Shown here: piece by piece, positions 20,976 through 33,334 of the stretch
How positions within the stretch are numbered: the first letter of the stretch is position 1
Layout: every line of letters starts with the position of its first letter
Source of the DNA: Corella eumyota
Taxonomy: Eukaryota > Chordata > Ascidiacea > Phlebobranchia > Corellidae
Direction: 5' to 3'
NCBI GenBank assembly: GCA_963082875.1
Contig: OY720100.1
Coordinates: forward strand, 3,348,001-3,412,000
DNA length: 64,000 nucleotides
Program-made: the position numbers and the translations under genes
Notes under the pieces: model-generated
The model's database searches: none
Seen by the model: the letters and a program-made list of their open reading frames with translations, nothing else
What the model was told of the DNA's origin: nothing

Positions 20976-23305
20976 ATTTAATATTTTTAAGGATAAATTG
21001 CTGCCCGCAATATATATATATATTTATAAGATTCAAAATCGCGTATAATTTACTTTAACCATTACCCACTTCACTGCCAAAGTTAAAATTTAATTTTCTA
21101 CTTAAAATGAAAAGGTTAAAGTTAAATGTTAGGTTGTACATTTAAAAAAAATTTTGTTGTTGCATTGTTAATAACAGTTGTTAATTAGTTATGTAGTTTT
21201 TCAATCGTTTGTTATAAAAAAATTTTTTAATAAAAGAGGATTTTGGATTGTAAATATTATCATTTAATATACCAAAGCTTGTAAAATAAACAAACAGCAA
21301 AAAATAAAAAACTGTTGAAATAATTAAATTCAACTTGTTCACTATTAAAATTTTGACCTCATTTAAAGAAAAACTATTGTTAGTTATTTACTCTAATTTT
21401 AAGTTTTTAAAAAAATAACAAAAAGGTTTTGGTTGAACTATTTTAAACATCAACACAAGTTGCAAATCATTTTCCTCACAAGCACGTGTACACTTTCCAA
21501 CTTTACGAGTTTATTTATTTGATCAGCCATTTTGAAACTTTGTTTGGCTAGCTCAGTGCTGGGCAGTACAACATCACGAAATCTACTTCAAAGAATGAAA
21601 ATTTAGTTCTTTAAAGGTAAGAAAGTTTGTTTTAAAAAGTTGCTCCGTCAGTTCGTTATTTTAATTTACAAATTTTGTAAATATAATATGTCAAAAACGG
21701 AGTAAGCATTTAAGCAATTGTCAGGGTTGTTAAGCATTATTTTGTTAGATTAAAATAAATGTGATTTTTTATGCTTTTTAATGTAATTAGCCCAAATTCA
21801 ATCATTTTTAGTTCTACATCTCTGCTGTAATAATGGATGGGATCTGCAAATGGTTTGCTCCTTAACTTTACTATTCAAACAATTTCTGGTAAGCCAAATG
21901 TTTTCAAAAATTTTTATTTCTTTATTTTTAAACAAGAATTTTTTTTTATCAAAAAAATTTTGTTTTTAAGGGTTAAAAATTATACTATTCTTAAAAATGT
22001 GGTTGTATAATAATCTTAATTAATAAGCTTAATGTTTAAGTTTTGTCAAAGAATATTATTTTATAAATATTTAGTTATTTATGAACCAATGAATAAATAT
22101 ATTTTATTTTATGGTTTCAAATTTTAGCGGCTAAAAATACTTTTTTAAGTAACTTTTTTGGTAAAAGCTGTATGTATATTTTTTATTACTCTTATTTAAA
22201 TTTAGTATGTTGTTAGGAATATATTTACTTTTTATTGCAATTGGAATTTAATAATTATTTTTAATTAGTTAATTAACAACATGGGTTTAATTGTTTATTA
22301 AGTTACATGGCAAACAAAACAGTATTTCGACATCTTTAGTATGTTTATTTAATAGAAGCACTTGTTTATTCACCAATATATGATTGATTTTGTTGTCATA
22401 AGATTCTTGTGTCATCAAACATTAACTTTAGTCAATAGAGTTAAAGTGTACGTAACTGTGTTCCAGGAATTAGAACCGTAATTTACTTGTTTAAGGACTT
22501 TATTTAATTGTTAGCAGTGTAATATTGAATACGCAAACAGTTTTATACAAAATAAATGTTCGACAATTTATTTGGAGTTTATATAAAGTTGTAATATGTA
22601 AATTTGAATTTGTTTTAATGCCTTAATTATTAGGTGTATTACATATAAGGATTATAATTTTAATTGCTTGAGGCAGGTAGCTTAAATTGAAAGTGTACAC
22701 AAATAATAACAATTTTAGACTTCAAATTTTAAATTAGTAAGAAATAAAAAAAAAACTTTAAAAATTTGGTAGACTACTATTTTTACCATAATATGAGATT
22801 GTGAGAATCAGCAGATGTCATATAAGGGTGTGAGTAGTATGCTTAAGTGACATTGAAATATTTTAAAAGGTTTGTTTACTTTAATCTTATTATTTTGTGG
22901 TTGTTGATAGATGCCAGGCAATGTACTTAGAAAGATAAGACCCGATAAAGTTATGATAAATTTTCACACAGTTATGTTATGTGGTCATTCATATACACCA
23001 GAACAGTTATCCAGATTATTGTACAGTTACATTTTTGGCTATTAAAAGTTCAAAGGGATTATAGTGTACACAGTTTATTATAAGTCATGTGCTCAGTAAT
23101 GTTTAAATGGACAGGATTAAATGGCACAAAACCAACATAGCTATCCATTAGTCTTGTTTATAAATAAGTTGTTTCACAATAATTTTTAAGTCATAATTTT
23201 AGATATTTAGTTGAGCACTATATGATTTTTAAAACTTTTTATGAGACCTAAGGATATACTGGTATGTAAATAAAGTTTCGGTTTTTACATTTGAACAACT
23301 TAGTG
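20976..23305. other. SMC3 3' region and upstream region of the next gene
   Basis: AATAAA at 21229-21234 is the likely SMC3 poly(A) signal. Two possible non-coding leader exons of the downstream coiled-coil gene can be proposed from splice signals: one ending at 21616 before gtaaga, and one at 21812-21888 between a tttttag acceptor and a gtaagc donor. The second contains only a ten-codon ORF. These are weak inferences without transcript data. The rest is AT-rich sequence with no supported feature. Confidence 0.3.
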
Positions 23306-25366
23306 ATGTCTTGCTGCCCAAAATGTAGAAACATTTTCGTTTGTTTACGTCGAAAAAATAAAAAGGTAAATATCAAATTGTTTTGTAGTCAATGAAATTT
23401 TAATTTTTTTGGTGATTTCCCACTGTGTTTTCTAGCAAAAAAGTTTTTTTTTAATTTGATTTATTTCGATTTATCAAAACTAAAATGGGATTACTTTTGA
23501 TACCTTCTTCATTCATAATTCAGATGGGTCTTTGTTACGTCACGGGTATAATCAATACCCTTATTGTGATGTCATAGAAAGTAACGCATACCTAAGTAAA
23601 CATAAGAATTTTAACAAAGATTAGAAAAGTGTGTTTAAGAAACTTCTTTGAATTGCGTTTCTATTTGCTTTAATCTGTTTTGAGATATAAATATTATTAA
23701 AGATTATAATCATTGTAGTAGTAATAGTTACTTATAAAACAATCTTTAAATTTTTTTGCAATTCGTTAGCAATTGTTTAATTGTATTTTAATCCAGTAAA
23801 AGTTGTTGACATTTTTTGTTGATAAAAACTGGTATGACTTTTCAAATTCAATGTTGGGTTATTTTGAGTTAAGTGATATATTTCAACTGATTTTAACATG
23901 CCTAATTGCATTAGGATTATATTGTTCTATAGAGTTTTTTTCTGATCAGGTACGTTTAGTGTTAGACAGCTGGGATAAATAGCAAAAAAAGAAGTTAATA
24001 AATAAAAAGCTGGCAATAGTTTTAGTATTGCTGCAAATTTGTTAAACTTTAATTACACATTGTTATACTATGGTTTAAGTGACTTTTAAAATATATTTTC
24101 ACTATAATTGTTTTTATTTTTTTAGTTGGACAAAAATTCTGATCGGAGGTTATCAGAAGAAAAACAACAGTTAGAATGTTTAGTTGATGAAAAAACAAGT
24201 AAATGCAATTAAATTGTATATATATATATATATATATTTGGTTTTTCTATAAAAATAAGAATGGATTTATTTGTTTTAACTTTTTTTTATAGGTTAATAT
24301 AAAACTTTATTTTATATTAGGTAGCATTCAAGCTATTGTTGAAGAAAAAACAAATTTTATTCAAAATTTGCAAGAACAAATAAAGATTGCAAACGATAGT
24401 TTGCTGCAAGAGGTACCTGCTATACTAAATTATTTGCACTTTTATATAATTGTTAACTTCATGGAATATATTTCCAAAAAAATTAATGTTAGTGATTTTG
24501 GTTTATGTAAGTTATTTCTTTTTTTTTAGAAAGAAAGCCATGAAAAAAGCTTGGATTTGGTAAAAGAAAAACATGATTCAAAAATTGAAGGTAATAACTT
24601 GTAACAAATGTAAACCAAATCGTTTTGGCGTTTCAAATAAGATTTGTTCATGGCGTATACATTTTATTTTTAGAACAAACCAATCAAAATAAAAAAAATA
24701 TTGAAGAGTTAACTAGTAAGTGCACCGAACTAAATAAAGAAATAGATCGGTTAAAATCCAATCAGGAAGAAGAAATTAATAAAGCTATTCAGGTATAATT
24801 TGCAATTAGTTAAATTATTAAACACTCGGTAATTTACAATAGTTTTGTTTAATTTTCAAATATTTAATTTTATATCAAGGCGCAGAAGAATGAACTGGAA
24901 AGTTTCCAAAATGTTTTAGAAATGAGAAAAAATGAAATTCATGATCTCAATCAAATAGTATGGACTTTTTTTATAAATTGAGCAGATGTTTGCCCTAATT
25001 TAAAATAATATCTTTACCTTTTAGATTGCTGAAAACCAGTTCCAAATGAATAATGTTAGAACATTAAAAGACATTAATATTACACAAAGCCAAAAAATTG
25101 AAGATCTACGCTCACAATTACATGAAAAAAGCCTAGAGAATCGGTAAGTATTGTATAAATATAATTACCAACAGCACTTTTTTGATCTTTTTTTTTACAA
25201 CAGAAACTTATATTTGGAAAACCTAAAAATGCGTCAATCGTTAGACAAACATCGTCACTTGTCAACCAATCAAGAACAAAAAATTGAAGAACTGACTTAC
25301 AGACTTAAATGTAACACGCCATCTCCTAATACACCTTTTAACCCTGTATTCACCCCTTCACCTTAA
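23306..25366 (+). CDS. Short coiled-coil protein, MTUS/ATIP C-terminal-like
   Basis: Eight exons: 23306-23365, 24126-24198, 24321-24412, 24530-24590, 24674-24792, 24880-24957, 25025-25143, 25204-25366. All join in phase at GT-AG sites, giving 254 residues. The first exon encodes a Cys-rich basic start, MSCCPKCRNIFVCLRRKNKK, which could be lipid-modified (inference). From residue 21 on it is a nearly continuous coiled coil rich in Glu, Lys and Gln. The end resembles MTUS1/MTUS2: a VLEMRKNEIHDLN segment, QSQKIEDLRSQL, then ENLKMRQSLDKH and a Ser/Pro tail (CNTPSPNTPFNPVFTPSP), comparable to the VLEIKNEKLH...EN-L..L...SP-rich end of MTUS1. MTUS proteins bind microtubules through this C-terminal coiled coil. 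Low-complexity coiled coils can mimic each other, so the family is tentative. The true start may lie in an unseen upstream exon. The gene converges on OMA1. Confidence 0.65.
24217..24237. repeat. TA dinucleotide microsatellite
   Basis: About ten TA units in intron 2 of the MTUS-like gene, immediately after exon 2. Probably length-variable. Confidence 0.85.
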
Positions 25367-26012
25367 CTGGTAGGTTATGGCAATTTTTGTTGGCCGAGTT
25401 AAATTTTACATATTTCTGGTTATTATTATTATGCAGTAGTAGTTAGATTGCTTGTCTTTAACATAGCCAAACAGCCTAAAAAATCCTACCACAATTTAAT
25501 TATTACAAGTTCCTGCAAGTTTTAATAGACAAACTTATTTACTTGTTTACACACCTTTCTACTTAGTTGGGATTTTAAAAATGTTTAATAAGTGCAACCA
25601 ATCATTAAATTAATTAGCTTATTCTTTATGCATTGTGCTATTTTACTATCGTAGTTAAGAAATTACAATTTATTATGAATGAAATTGGGTTTTAAACAAA
25701 TTAGTTAGTGATCACATTTTAAACTTGCATATTAATAATATTAAAGCACTTAACACAGTAGATTATACATTTAAAATTAAGAAAAATTATTGGATTAGAT
25801 TTAACTATAAATTAAAAGAATATATTACAAAATAAAATGAAAAATCAATACCCCCATTAAAACAATAAACCTAATAATAATATTGATTAAACTTAACAAA
25901 CAGCCGAAATACTTTACGTCAGTGTTTTATTATTTTTATTAAAAAACTAGGTATTTTTACTTAAACAAACCATTTATAAACAGTGTTAATTAATTGAGTG
26001 CCAATTGCAGAT
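25367..26012. other. Intergenic between convergent genes, no gene seen
   Basis: AT-rich 3' flanks of the MTUS-like gene and OMA1. Several AATAAA and ATTAAA-like strings occur on both strands, but AT content makes them uninformative. No ORF or repeat of note. Confidence 0.5.
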
Positions 26013-28029
26013 TTAGTCTTCAAAATTATAATAATCATGCTGTCTTTGTTTCACATGCCTTATGTTCGTATTGTTACACTGGCTGTTATTTTCTGATAAA
26101 ACAGATTTGTGAAATTTATTTTTAACAGTTGACCAAACGTCGGAATAAAACTTATTGCTCGACGAATAAACTTTGGTTTCTTGTAGTGGAATCTCGTCCA
26201 GAAGTTTTGCTAGTTTTAAAAACTCTTTTTCGAGTTCGACAATATGTTTTAAAATTAAGTCATTTTCCACAATTGTTTTAGGTATTTCTTTCTCGGTTAA
26301 ATTTTTCTTTTTTGTTTCCAAATCTTCTATTTCTTTTGATAGTTTGGCTCGCTCTCTAAACATAAATAAAGTAAATTAGAGTATAAAACTTTACAAGAAC
26401 CTCAATAATTTTGTTATTAGTAGCATAGATTTAAAGGTTATCATTATCTCTATTACTCTAGTACTCTAATTAAATCACTAAAAAGGTTTTAAAAAAAGCA
26501 TACTTGAGATTTTCTGCAATTTTTCTCATAATGTGTGCCTTTTTAAGGGGGTCCACAGTTTTTGACACAGCAGGACAATTGCATTTTTTTCTTGTTTCCA
26601 TTGCGACTGGTATTCTTTCTTCTAATAATAACGCTCTTCTTTCATGGCTGGGATGAGTAGATATATATTCCACGACTTTTTCATCTTCTTCATTTACAGT
26701 TCCCGAACTAAGTTGCTATAATTTAAATGAGATAAAAACAAAATTAGTTTAGAATGGCAGAAACCTTATGGAATGGAATTTATTTAAAAAAAAATTTAAT
26801 CCAACTTTTAATTTAAGATACAATAAACTTATTTCAACAGTTTAATAATTGTAACAACTTACCCTAACTGCCATTTTATCCCATAACAAAACACTCCATC
26901 TTGGATCCACACAAGCTTTAGAAGCTAACATCAATCCAACTTCATCTGCTTCTGTTTCAAGCAATCTACTAAAGGGCAAATTAAATCCTAACTCGAATAT
27001 GATTGGGTAAAGATAATCTTGCAGTGCATAAGTTAAGAAGGCAACAATATCATCGAACAAAAACCAAATGAAGCATATGAGAGGAACTAATAGAAGTTGA
27101 CTGAACGAAAGAAAACTTTGTTGCTCCTGTAAAAAACAAAAAAATATTTAAAGGTTAATATTTTAAGCTGTTAAAAAATTTTGTTTTTTGTTACAAAATC
27201 AAAGTTAAGACTTAGGGGCACCAAAATTTGATGTATGATAAACCAAGTCACCATTGAAACTTACTTGAGTGTGACCAAGAATGGCATGTGACATTTCATG
27301 GCCAAGGACTATTGAAAGTTCTTCCCAGTCATTCATTAACATAATCATTCCAGTGAACAAATATATGTGGCCATTGGGGAGAACAAATGCATTGCAAATG
27401 TCAGGATTATTTACAACATGTAGCTTCCATTCTGTGTCTTTAACAAACTGGATATCACCATTATGTCTTATTAAACTATCGACCAAACCATAACATTTCT
27501 TATACAAAACGCTATCTTCATTTAAAAATTTGTTTCCGTACAGTGATTGCAAATGGTCCTTGTCTTTATTAGCAAGAATTGTTATTTGTTCCTTCGTAAA
27601 TGATATCCAGCGTTTTCTTCCAGTTATAGGTACAGTCGTATAGTGGACATATGAATAATAAAATATATATGTAAGAAATACGCTTAAAATACCAGCTGAG
27701 ACTTTATATCGGGAAATTTTTTCCTGGATATGTTTTGGAAGTTTGTCGTGATATTTACGAAAAACTCGTCCAAAAATTAAAGACAGTCCTTTGAATGCTT
27801 TAATTCCTTTAGTTTTGAGTAAAACTGCAAGAACTGGGTGTATTTTTCTTTGGTCAGTTAAACGAAAAGTTCGTTTTTGAAAAATTTGAAGAGAATTTGA
27901 ATAAATTTTTGTTTTTCTTGAACTAAATCGAACCAGGTCATTTTTAGGAAAACGATATATTTTTTGGCTCCTGCAAATTGTTAGCAAAATTCCTGCATTT
28001 CTGTAGTTTTGCAATGAAATCCGCCACAT
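26013..28029 (-). CDS. OMA1: OMA1, mitochondrial inner-membrane zinc metalloprotease
   Basis: Four exons in transcript order: 28029-27265, 27126-26863, 26715-26504, 26355-26013. Total 1,584 bases, 527 residues (human about 524). The N-terminus is basic and Ser/Arg-rich with few acids, as a mitochondrial targeting sequence. A membrane segment lies at about 109-130, followed by PITGRKRW. The M48 catalytic motif HEMSH is at 244-248 within LGHEMSHAILGH, and a third zinc ligand is likely Glu314 in ETEADEVG. A second hydrophobic stretch, about 265-290, lies between them. EYISTHPSHERR and CNCP further on match the conserved C-terminal part of OMA1. The last exon adds about 114 residues of charged, coiled-coil-like sequence that I do not recognise from vertebrate OMA1. 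OMA1 cleaves OPA1 and DELE1 on mitochondrial stress (family knowledge). All catalytic residues are present. Confidence 0.95.
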
Positions 28030-28700
28030 CCTATAAACACCACTGTCTTATACCTTAAATAATGATTTTTCTTTTTACCTTTTCTAGTAACTCGGTCGAG
28101 TGCACTGTATTTTGCTTCATTGGCTACAACGGATTATCAGCCTTTATGAGTTAGTATACTACTACGCAATTTATTTGACGTAGGCTGTGTTTATGTTTCT
28201 ATGCTCTATAACAGACCCATTATAGCAGTAATAAGTAAATTATTTTAAATTTTTTTAATTAACCAAATATAAATCTATCGTTTGCTAATGTTTATCATTT
28301 TTTTATTATTATTTTATAGATATGAAATACTTTTATTAGATATTTTTTATTAAAATTTAAAAAAAAATCCCTAGAACTCGTAAAGTTACGTAACGCAACG
28401 CAGCGCAACGCAACGTTACCTTGTCGTGTGAACAGGCCTTAAATTTTAAACATGTTTTAAATAATGTGGCTTGAAGGTTTAAATTTACACTAACCTTCAT
28501 CGTCATGTTTTTAAAACATCTCAATACTTTAATGGTTCTTTGAAATATATGTGTATTCGCTTCACATTTTTTTTACCTCAATCTCTATCTGCATTGTGTA
28601 AGGATAACAATCGCTGATTAAATTTCCAAGTATTAAAAAAAATGTTTAAATGCTAAAAATGTTTAAATGCTGGTAAATTAAAATATAAACAGAAAAAAAT
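28030..28700. other. OMA1 upstream region, no gene seen
   Basis: AT-rich, with no ORF. It contains a short CG-rich block at 28385-28419 (described separately). Around 28440 there is a gtgtgaacaggcc string ending at TTAA, reminiscent of a terminal end of MITE-type elements, but no partner end was found. Confidence 0.4.
28385..28419. repeat. cgcaa-type short tandem repeat with inverted ends
   Basis: About five acgca/gcgca units bounded by gttacg on the left and cgttac on the right, which are reverse complements. It stands out as a CG-rich island in sequence of very low GC. It may be the end of a small DNA element continuing to about 28440. Confidence 0.5.
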
Positions 28701-30680
28701 TACAACTAGATTTATTTGATAAATAAAATATGGTTCGAAATTATTTGATTATTTTTAACATATAATTTTATAAATAAAAAATATATGCATAAACATTAAC
28801 TAAGAATATTGCATACCTTTGGTTTTTAATTAACAAACCAGCATTTAATATAACAAACAAACAAGAATTATTTTTTAATTATCTTGAAATTATAAATATA
28901 ATAAGATATAACCGACCAAAATTTAAAAACCTAATACCAATCTTTAAATTTGAATAAACAAACACCCATTAATTAGTAATTAGTGATAAAAAATTAAAAT
29001 TTTATTTCATTTTTGAGTTACCGATATCATGATATACAAATGGCCAAGATTTAAAAAATAAATAACAAACTTTAAATTGTAATAAATAAACACTTATTTA
29101 TTAGTAATTAGTGATAATTAAATGTTGTTAATAGGAGAATGAAAATATAATCTGATAATAAACAACATACTAAAATTTCAGATTTTTAAATTCTAAGGAA
29201 CTAAAGATATCTTCTTTCAAAATTGGGACTAAAAAGAATAAAAACAATAATAATAATGAAAACTAGATTTATTTGATAAATAAAATATGGTTCGAAATTA
29301 TTTGATTATGTTTAGCATAAATTTTTATAAATAAAAAAATATGCTTACACCTTAACTAGGAATTTTACATATCTTTGATTTTTAATAAACAAACAAGCAT
29401 TTATATATATTATACAAATAAAATTAATTTTTTAACCCAGTTCTATGTTGCTAATATCAAGATATACATTTTACTAAATTTTAAATTCCCAAAATTGATT
29501 TTTGATTTTTAATAAATAAACAAGCATTTAAATAAAATAAACAAACAAAAATTATTTTTTAAACATGTATTTTAATTACTAATATCATAAAATACATTAT
29601 ATTAAATTTTAAATGCTTAATATCAAACTTTAATTTTTAATAAACAAACAAGAATTTAAATATAATAAACAAACAAAAATTAAATTTTTAATCCATTTTC
29701 GAGTTATTAATATTATGATATATAACTGACCAAAATTTGAAAACTTAATAACAATCTCTAAATTTTAATAAACAAACACCTATTAATTACTAATTAATAA
29801 TATTTAAATTATCAAAATAGGAGGATTGAAACACAATATGATAAAAAACAACATACTAAAATTTTAAAAATTAATATACACAAAATCAAAAGTTATTCGA
29901 TTTCAAAATTCGGATTAGTAAGAATAAAAATAAAAACTAGATTTATTTGATAAATAAAAGATGGTTCGAAATTATTTGATTATGTTTAGCATAAATTTTT
30001 ATAAATAAAAAAATATGCTTACACCTTAACTAAGAATTTTACATATCTTTGATTTTTAATAAACAAACAAGCATTTATATACATTATACAAATAAAATTA
30101 ATTTTTTAACCCAGTTCTATGTTGTTAATATCAAGATATACATTTTACTAAATTTTAAATTCCCAAAATTGATTTTTGATTTTTAATAAATAAACAAGCA
30201 TTTAAATAAAATAAACAACCAAAAATTATTTTTTAAACATGTATTTTAATTACAAATATTATAAAATACATTATATTAAATTTTAAATGCCTAATATCAA
30301 ACTTTTATTTTTAATGAACAAACAAGAATTTAAATATATTAAACAAACAAAAATTAAATTTTTATTCCATTTTCGAGTTATTAATATTATGATATATAAT
30401 TGACCAAAATTTGAAAACTTAATAACGATCTCTAAATTTTAATAAACAAACACCTATTAATTATTAATTAATAATACTTAAATTATCAAAATAGGAGGAT
30501 TGAAACACAATATGATAATAAACAACATACTAAAATTTTAAAAATTTATATATACAAAATCAAAAGTTATTCGATTTCAAAATTTGGATTAGTAAGAATA
30601 AAAATAATAACTAGATTTATTTGATAAATAAAATATGGTTCGAAATTGTTTGATTCTTTTTTATAAATATAATTTATTTA
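28700..30680. repeat. Diverged ~675 bp AT-rich tandem repeats
   Basis: A block starting with ctagatttatttgataaata and containing atggttcgaaattatttgat recurs at about 28705, 29262, 29937 and 30611. Spacings are about 557, 675 and 674. The second and third units match closely along their whole length; the first is shorter and more diverged, and the fourth is cut off after about 50 bases. Many taataaacaaacaagcattta substrings recur within each unit, so there is also an internal sub-repeat of roughly 100-150 bases. No coding capacity. Confidence 0.8.
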
Positions 30681-31329
30681 GTAGGTTTATTAATTAAATT
30701 ATAAATTTAAATATGAACTTTTTTATATTTAAACCTAATTTTAACAAGCGAACACGCACTCATTGATATTGTAATATAAAAGTAAACTAAATTTAAAAGC
30801 AAAATACCGATCTTAATTTTTTAGTAATCAAACAAGTATTAAAATAAATAATAACAAAACAGTTAAAAAAAAAATTTTTACACATTTTTGACTTATACTT
30901 TAACATTTTACTTAAATTTTCAACGAATATTTTTTACTTTAATAGACAGCGAAAAGGACGATTTTTGACGGCGACCAGAACGCTATTAAATTATTCAAGC
31001 GTTAAACTCACACTGATTCGTTATTTTATAAAAAAACTAAAATAATGATTAAACGATATTTAGCTAGAGTTAAATCTTCATTTTAAATAGCAACATACAA
31101 AATAATAATACCAACAACATATTAAAATTTCAGAAAATTTAATCTTTTAATTTTAATAATAAAATATATTAATTAGTAATTAGTGACATTTAAATGTCGT
31201 AAATAGGAGGTTTGCGATTCGTTGGGATAATAACAAACATACTAAAAATTTAGAACTTTTAGTTTTAAAGAACAAAAGTTATCGTCTTTCAAAATTCGTC
31301 AAATAAGAATAAAAACAATAATAATAAAT
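30680..31329. other. AT-rich sequence related to the preceding repeats, no gene
   Basis: Low-complexity AT-rich DNA with phrases shared with the 28,700-30,680 repeats (attaattagtaattagtga, aaataggagg), suggesting older decayed units. A CG-containing patch at 30950-31010 has no recognisable content. Confidence 0.4.
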
Positions 31330-31605
31330 ATAATGACAATAACAATATGTTTCGAAATCTAAGATTTCGAACCATAATAAATATACGGACAATAACAATA
31401 TGTTTCGAAATCTAAGATTTCGAACCATAATAATAAATATACGGACAATAACAATATGTTTCGAAATCTAAGATTTCGAACCATAATAATAATAGAAAGT
31501 ATAATGACAATAACAATATGTTTTGAAATCTAAGATTTCGAACCATAATAAATACACTGACAATAACAATATGTTTCGAAATCTAAGATTTCGAACTATA
31601 ATAAG
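31330..31605. repeat. Five-copy tandem repeat bearing a 21-base palindrome
   Basis: Units of about 53-63 bases, each made of gacaataacaatatgt, then a palindrome with ten-base arms ttcgaaatct and agatttcgaa around one central base, then ccataataa. Palindromes lie at 31351-31371, 31404-31424, 31460-31480, 31523-31543 (one arm base changed) and 31575-31595. Spacings are 53, 56, 63 and 52. The ggttcgaaat string inside is also found in the ~675 bp repeats upstream. Confidence 0.9.
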
Positions 31606-33334
31606 GGTTCAATAGTAAATTAAAATAAAAAAATAATTAAATTAAAAAATTGTTTTACAGTTAAATTAAAAAAAATGATTCAAAACAAATTTAAGTTTTA
31701 AAAACTATTTTTTTGTTATCTTAAAGTTAACTGAATTTTTAACATTCAGTTAAATACATAATTTAGCATTTTTTTAAAAACTAAAAAAGTTAAAAATTAA
31801 ATAGATATTTATTTTTAAATTTAAGAAATTTAAATGATTGTTTGATGTGTTCGATAGTGTATCAAGTTTAAGAGCTTTAAAGTATTTGATTTAGTATGGG
31901 AATCTAAATAAATACATCCCAAAAAATAAATAATTATGTAGTAATAACAATATATCAAAGTTGGTTAACTAATGATAATTTTTGTAAATTTTTAAGAAAA
32001 CTTGAAATATTTAACTGTATTTAAATTTTTTGATTAAGACAAAAAAATAATAACTTATTAAGAACAAAAATTTGTTACATACATTGTGATTTAATTTATA
32101 TTTAAAAATGTAAAATATTAATTAACATGAAATATTATATAATCGAGGATAAAGCAATTTACATCTAAAACCATCCGAGCGTGGTAAATAAAGTTCCCCG
32201 AAGCGTCTTGAAAAAAATTGTAATTTTTTTTTCTTTTTTATTAGGTTTTTCTCGCTTTCACGTAACTAGTTGGAAGGTTAACAAAAGAAGTTCATCAAGT
32301 GCAACCTAAAAATGACGAAGTTAAATTCATAGTTTTAACATGTTATTAATATTAACTGTTTACAAAAGTATTTCTTCGTGCCAAAGTGTCTTGTTATATC
32401 TCTAATATTGTTATATCTCTACTGACGATCACAAAACTTCATTTCTGCGTTTATCAAGTTTAAATAAATTTAATTTGTTGATTACTTTTAGGTTTTAGGC
32501 TCGTTTGCTTTAACTTTTAAAATGTGTTTGGCTTAAACAATCATAATAAAATTTTATTTTTAAAGTACTTCAAAATAGTTGGATGTCGTTACTTTTACTT
32601 GAGATTATATTTATGTTAAAACACTCAAAAGAACACCTAAGATAAAAAAAAATTCAAAAAATATTGAACAGAACAAAAATTACATCATTTTTATATTACG
32701 TATACAGTTTATATTCATATATCGCGAGTAATTTAAGTTTTCAAATTACGATATGTAATATTTTATTAAATATATTTTTTGTTTTACAGGCAGTATTGAT
32801 CATTACAACACATAACAACATCGGTTGTTCAACTTTATAAAATCATATTTGTTTAATAAAAATGATCATAATATTTTTTTATTATCGAAAATTGCAAACA
32901 TGTGTATATAAATAAGTAACGCTTATATAAGTAGCAAAGTCTAAGGTTCGAAACCCAGCTTCCCCATTGAAAATAAGTTTTTTTTCATTTTTTTTTCACG
33001 CATAGCTATAGTCACGACCTGTAATATAAAAAAAATTTATGTTATGAATACGCAAAGAAAAAAGTGCTCAAATTTTTGTTCTTTTGACTTTTTGAAAAAC
33101 TTTCTTTATCTTGAATCTTAGTATCGTCATTACAATTCTAATTAACCATAAAATTTTAAGTTTTGCGACAAAAAATTTTTTTGGTCGAGCCAATGATCAT
33201 ACTACCCTTGTATCCCTTATATAAGTCGAGCTAAGCATACAGTTTAGATAGGCCAAAGGGTCACGCGAACGATTCTATGTACGTGAAATAAAAAAATGCT
33301 CTTATTTTTGTTTTTTTAATTGTTTTCGAAAACT
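31606..33334. other. AT-rich flank of the satellite, no gene seen
   Basis: Very AT-rich with no supportable ORF. A 13-base match to the SINE tail (atcgaggataaag) is seen near 32153, too short to call. A ggttcgaaaccc string at about 32944 resembles a tRNA T arm but has no matching stem. The interval 33,000-33,330 has no clear monomer alignment and is the outer flank of the array. Confidence 0.4.

Noticed and set aside
22913-23045. 44-codon ORF beginning MPGNVLRKIRPDK after an AG acceptor-like site
   Set aside because: No donor site gives continuity with the following gene, it resembles no known protein, and its length is within chance expectation.
32150-32166. SINE fragment (atcgaggataaag)
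   Set aside because: Only 13 bases match the SINE tail and nothing upstream aligns with its body.
32925-32970. Possible tRNA 3' half (ggttcgaaaccc)
   Set aside because: The T stem does not pair beyond two bases and no acceptor, D or anticodon arm can be placed upstream.
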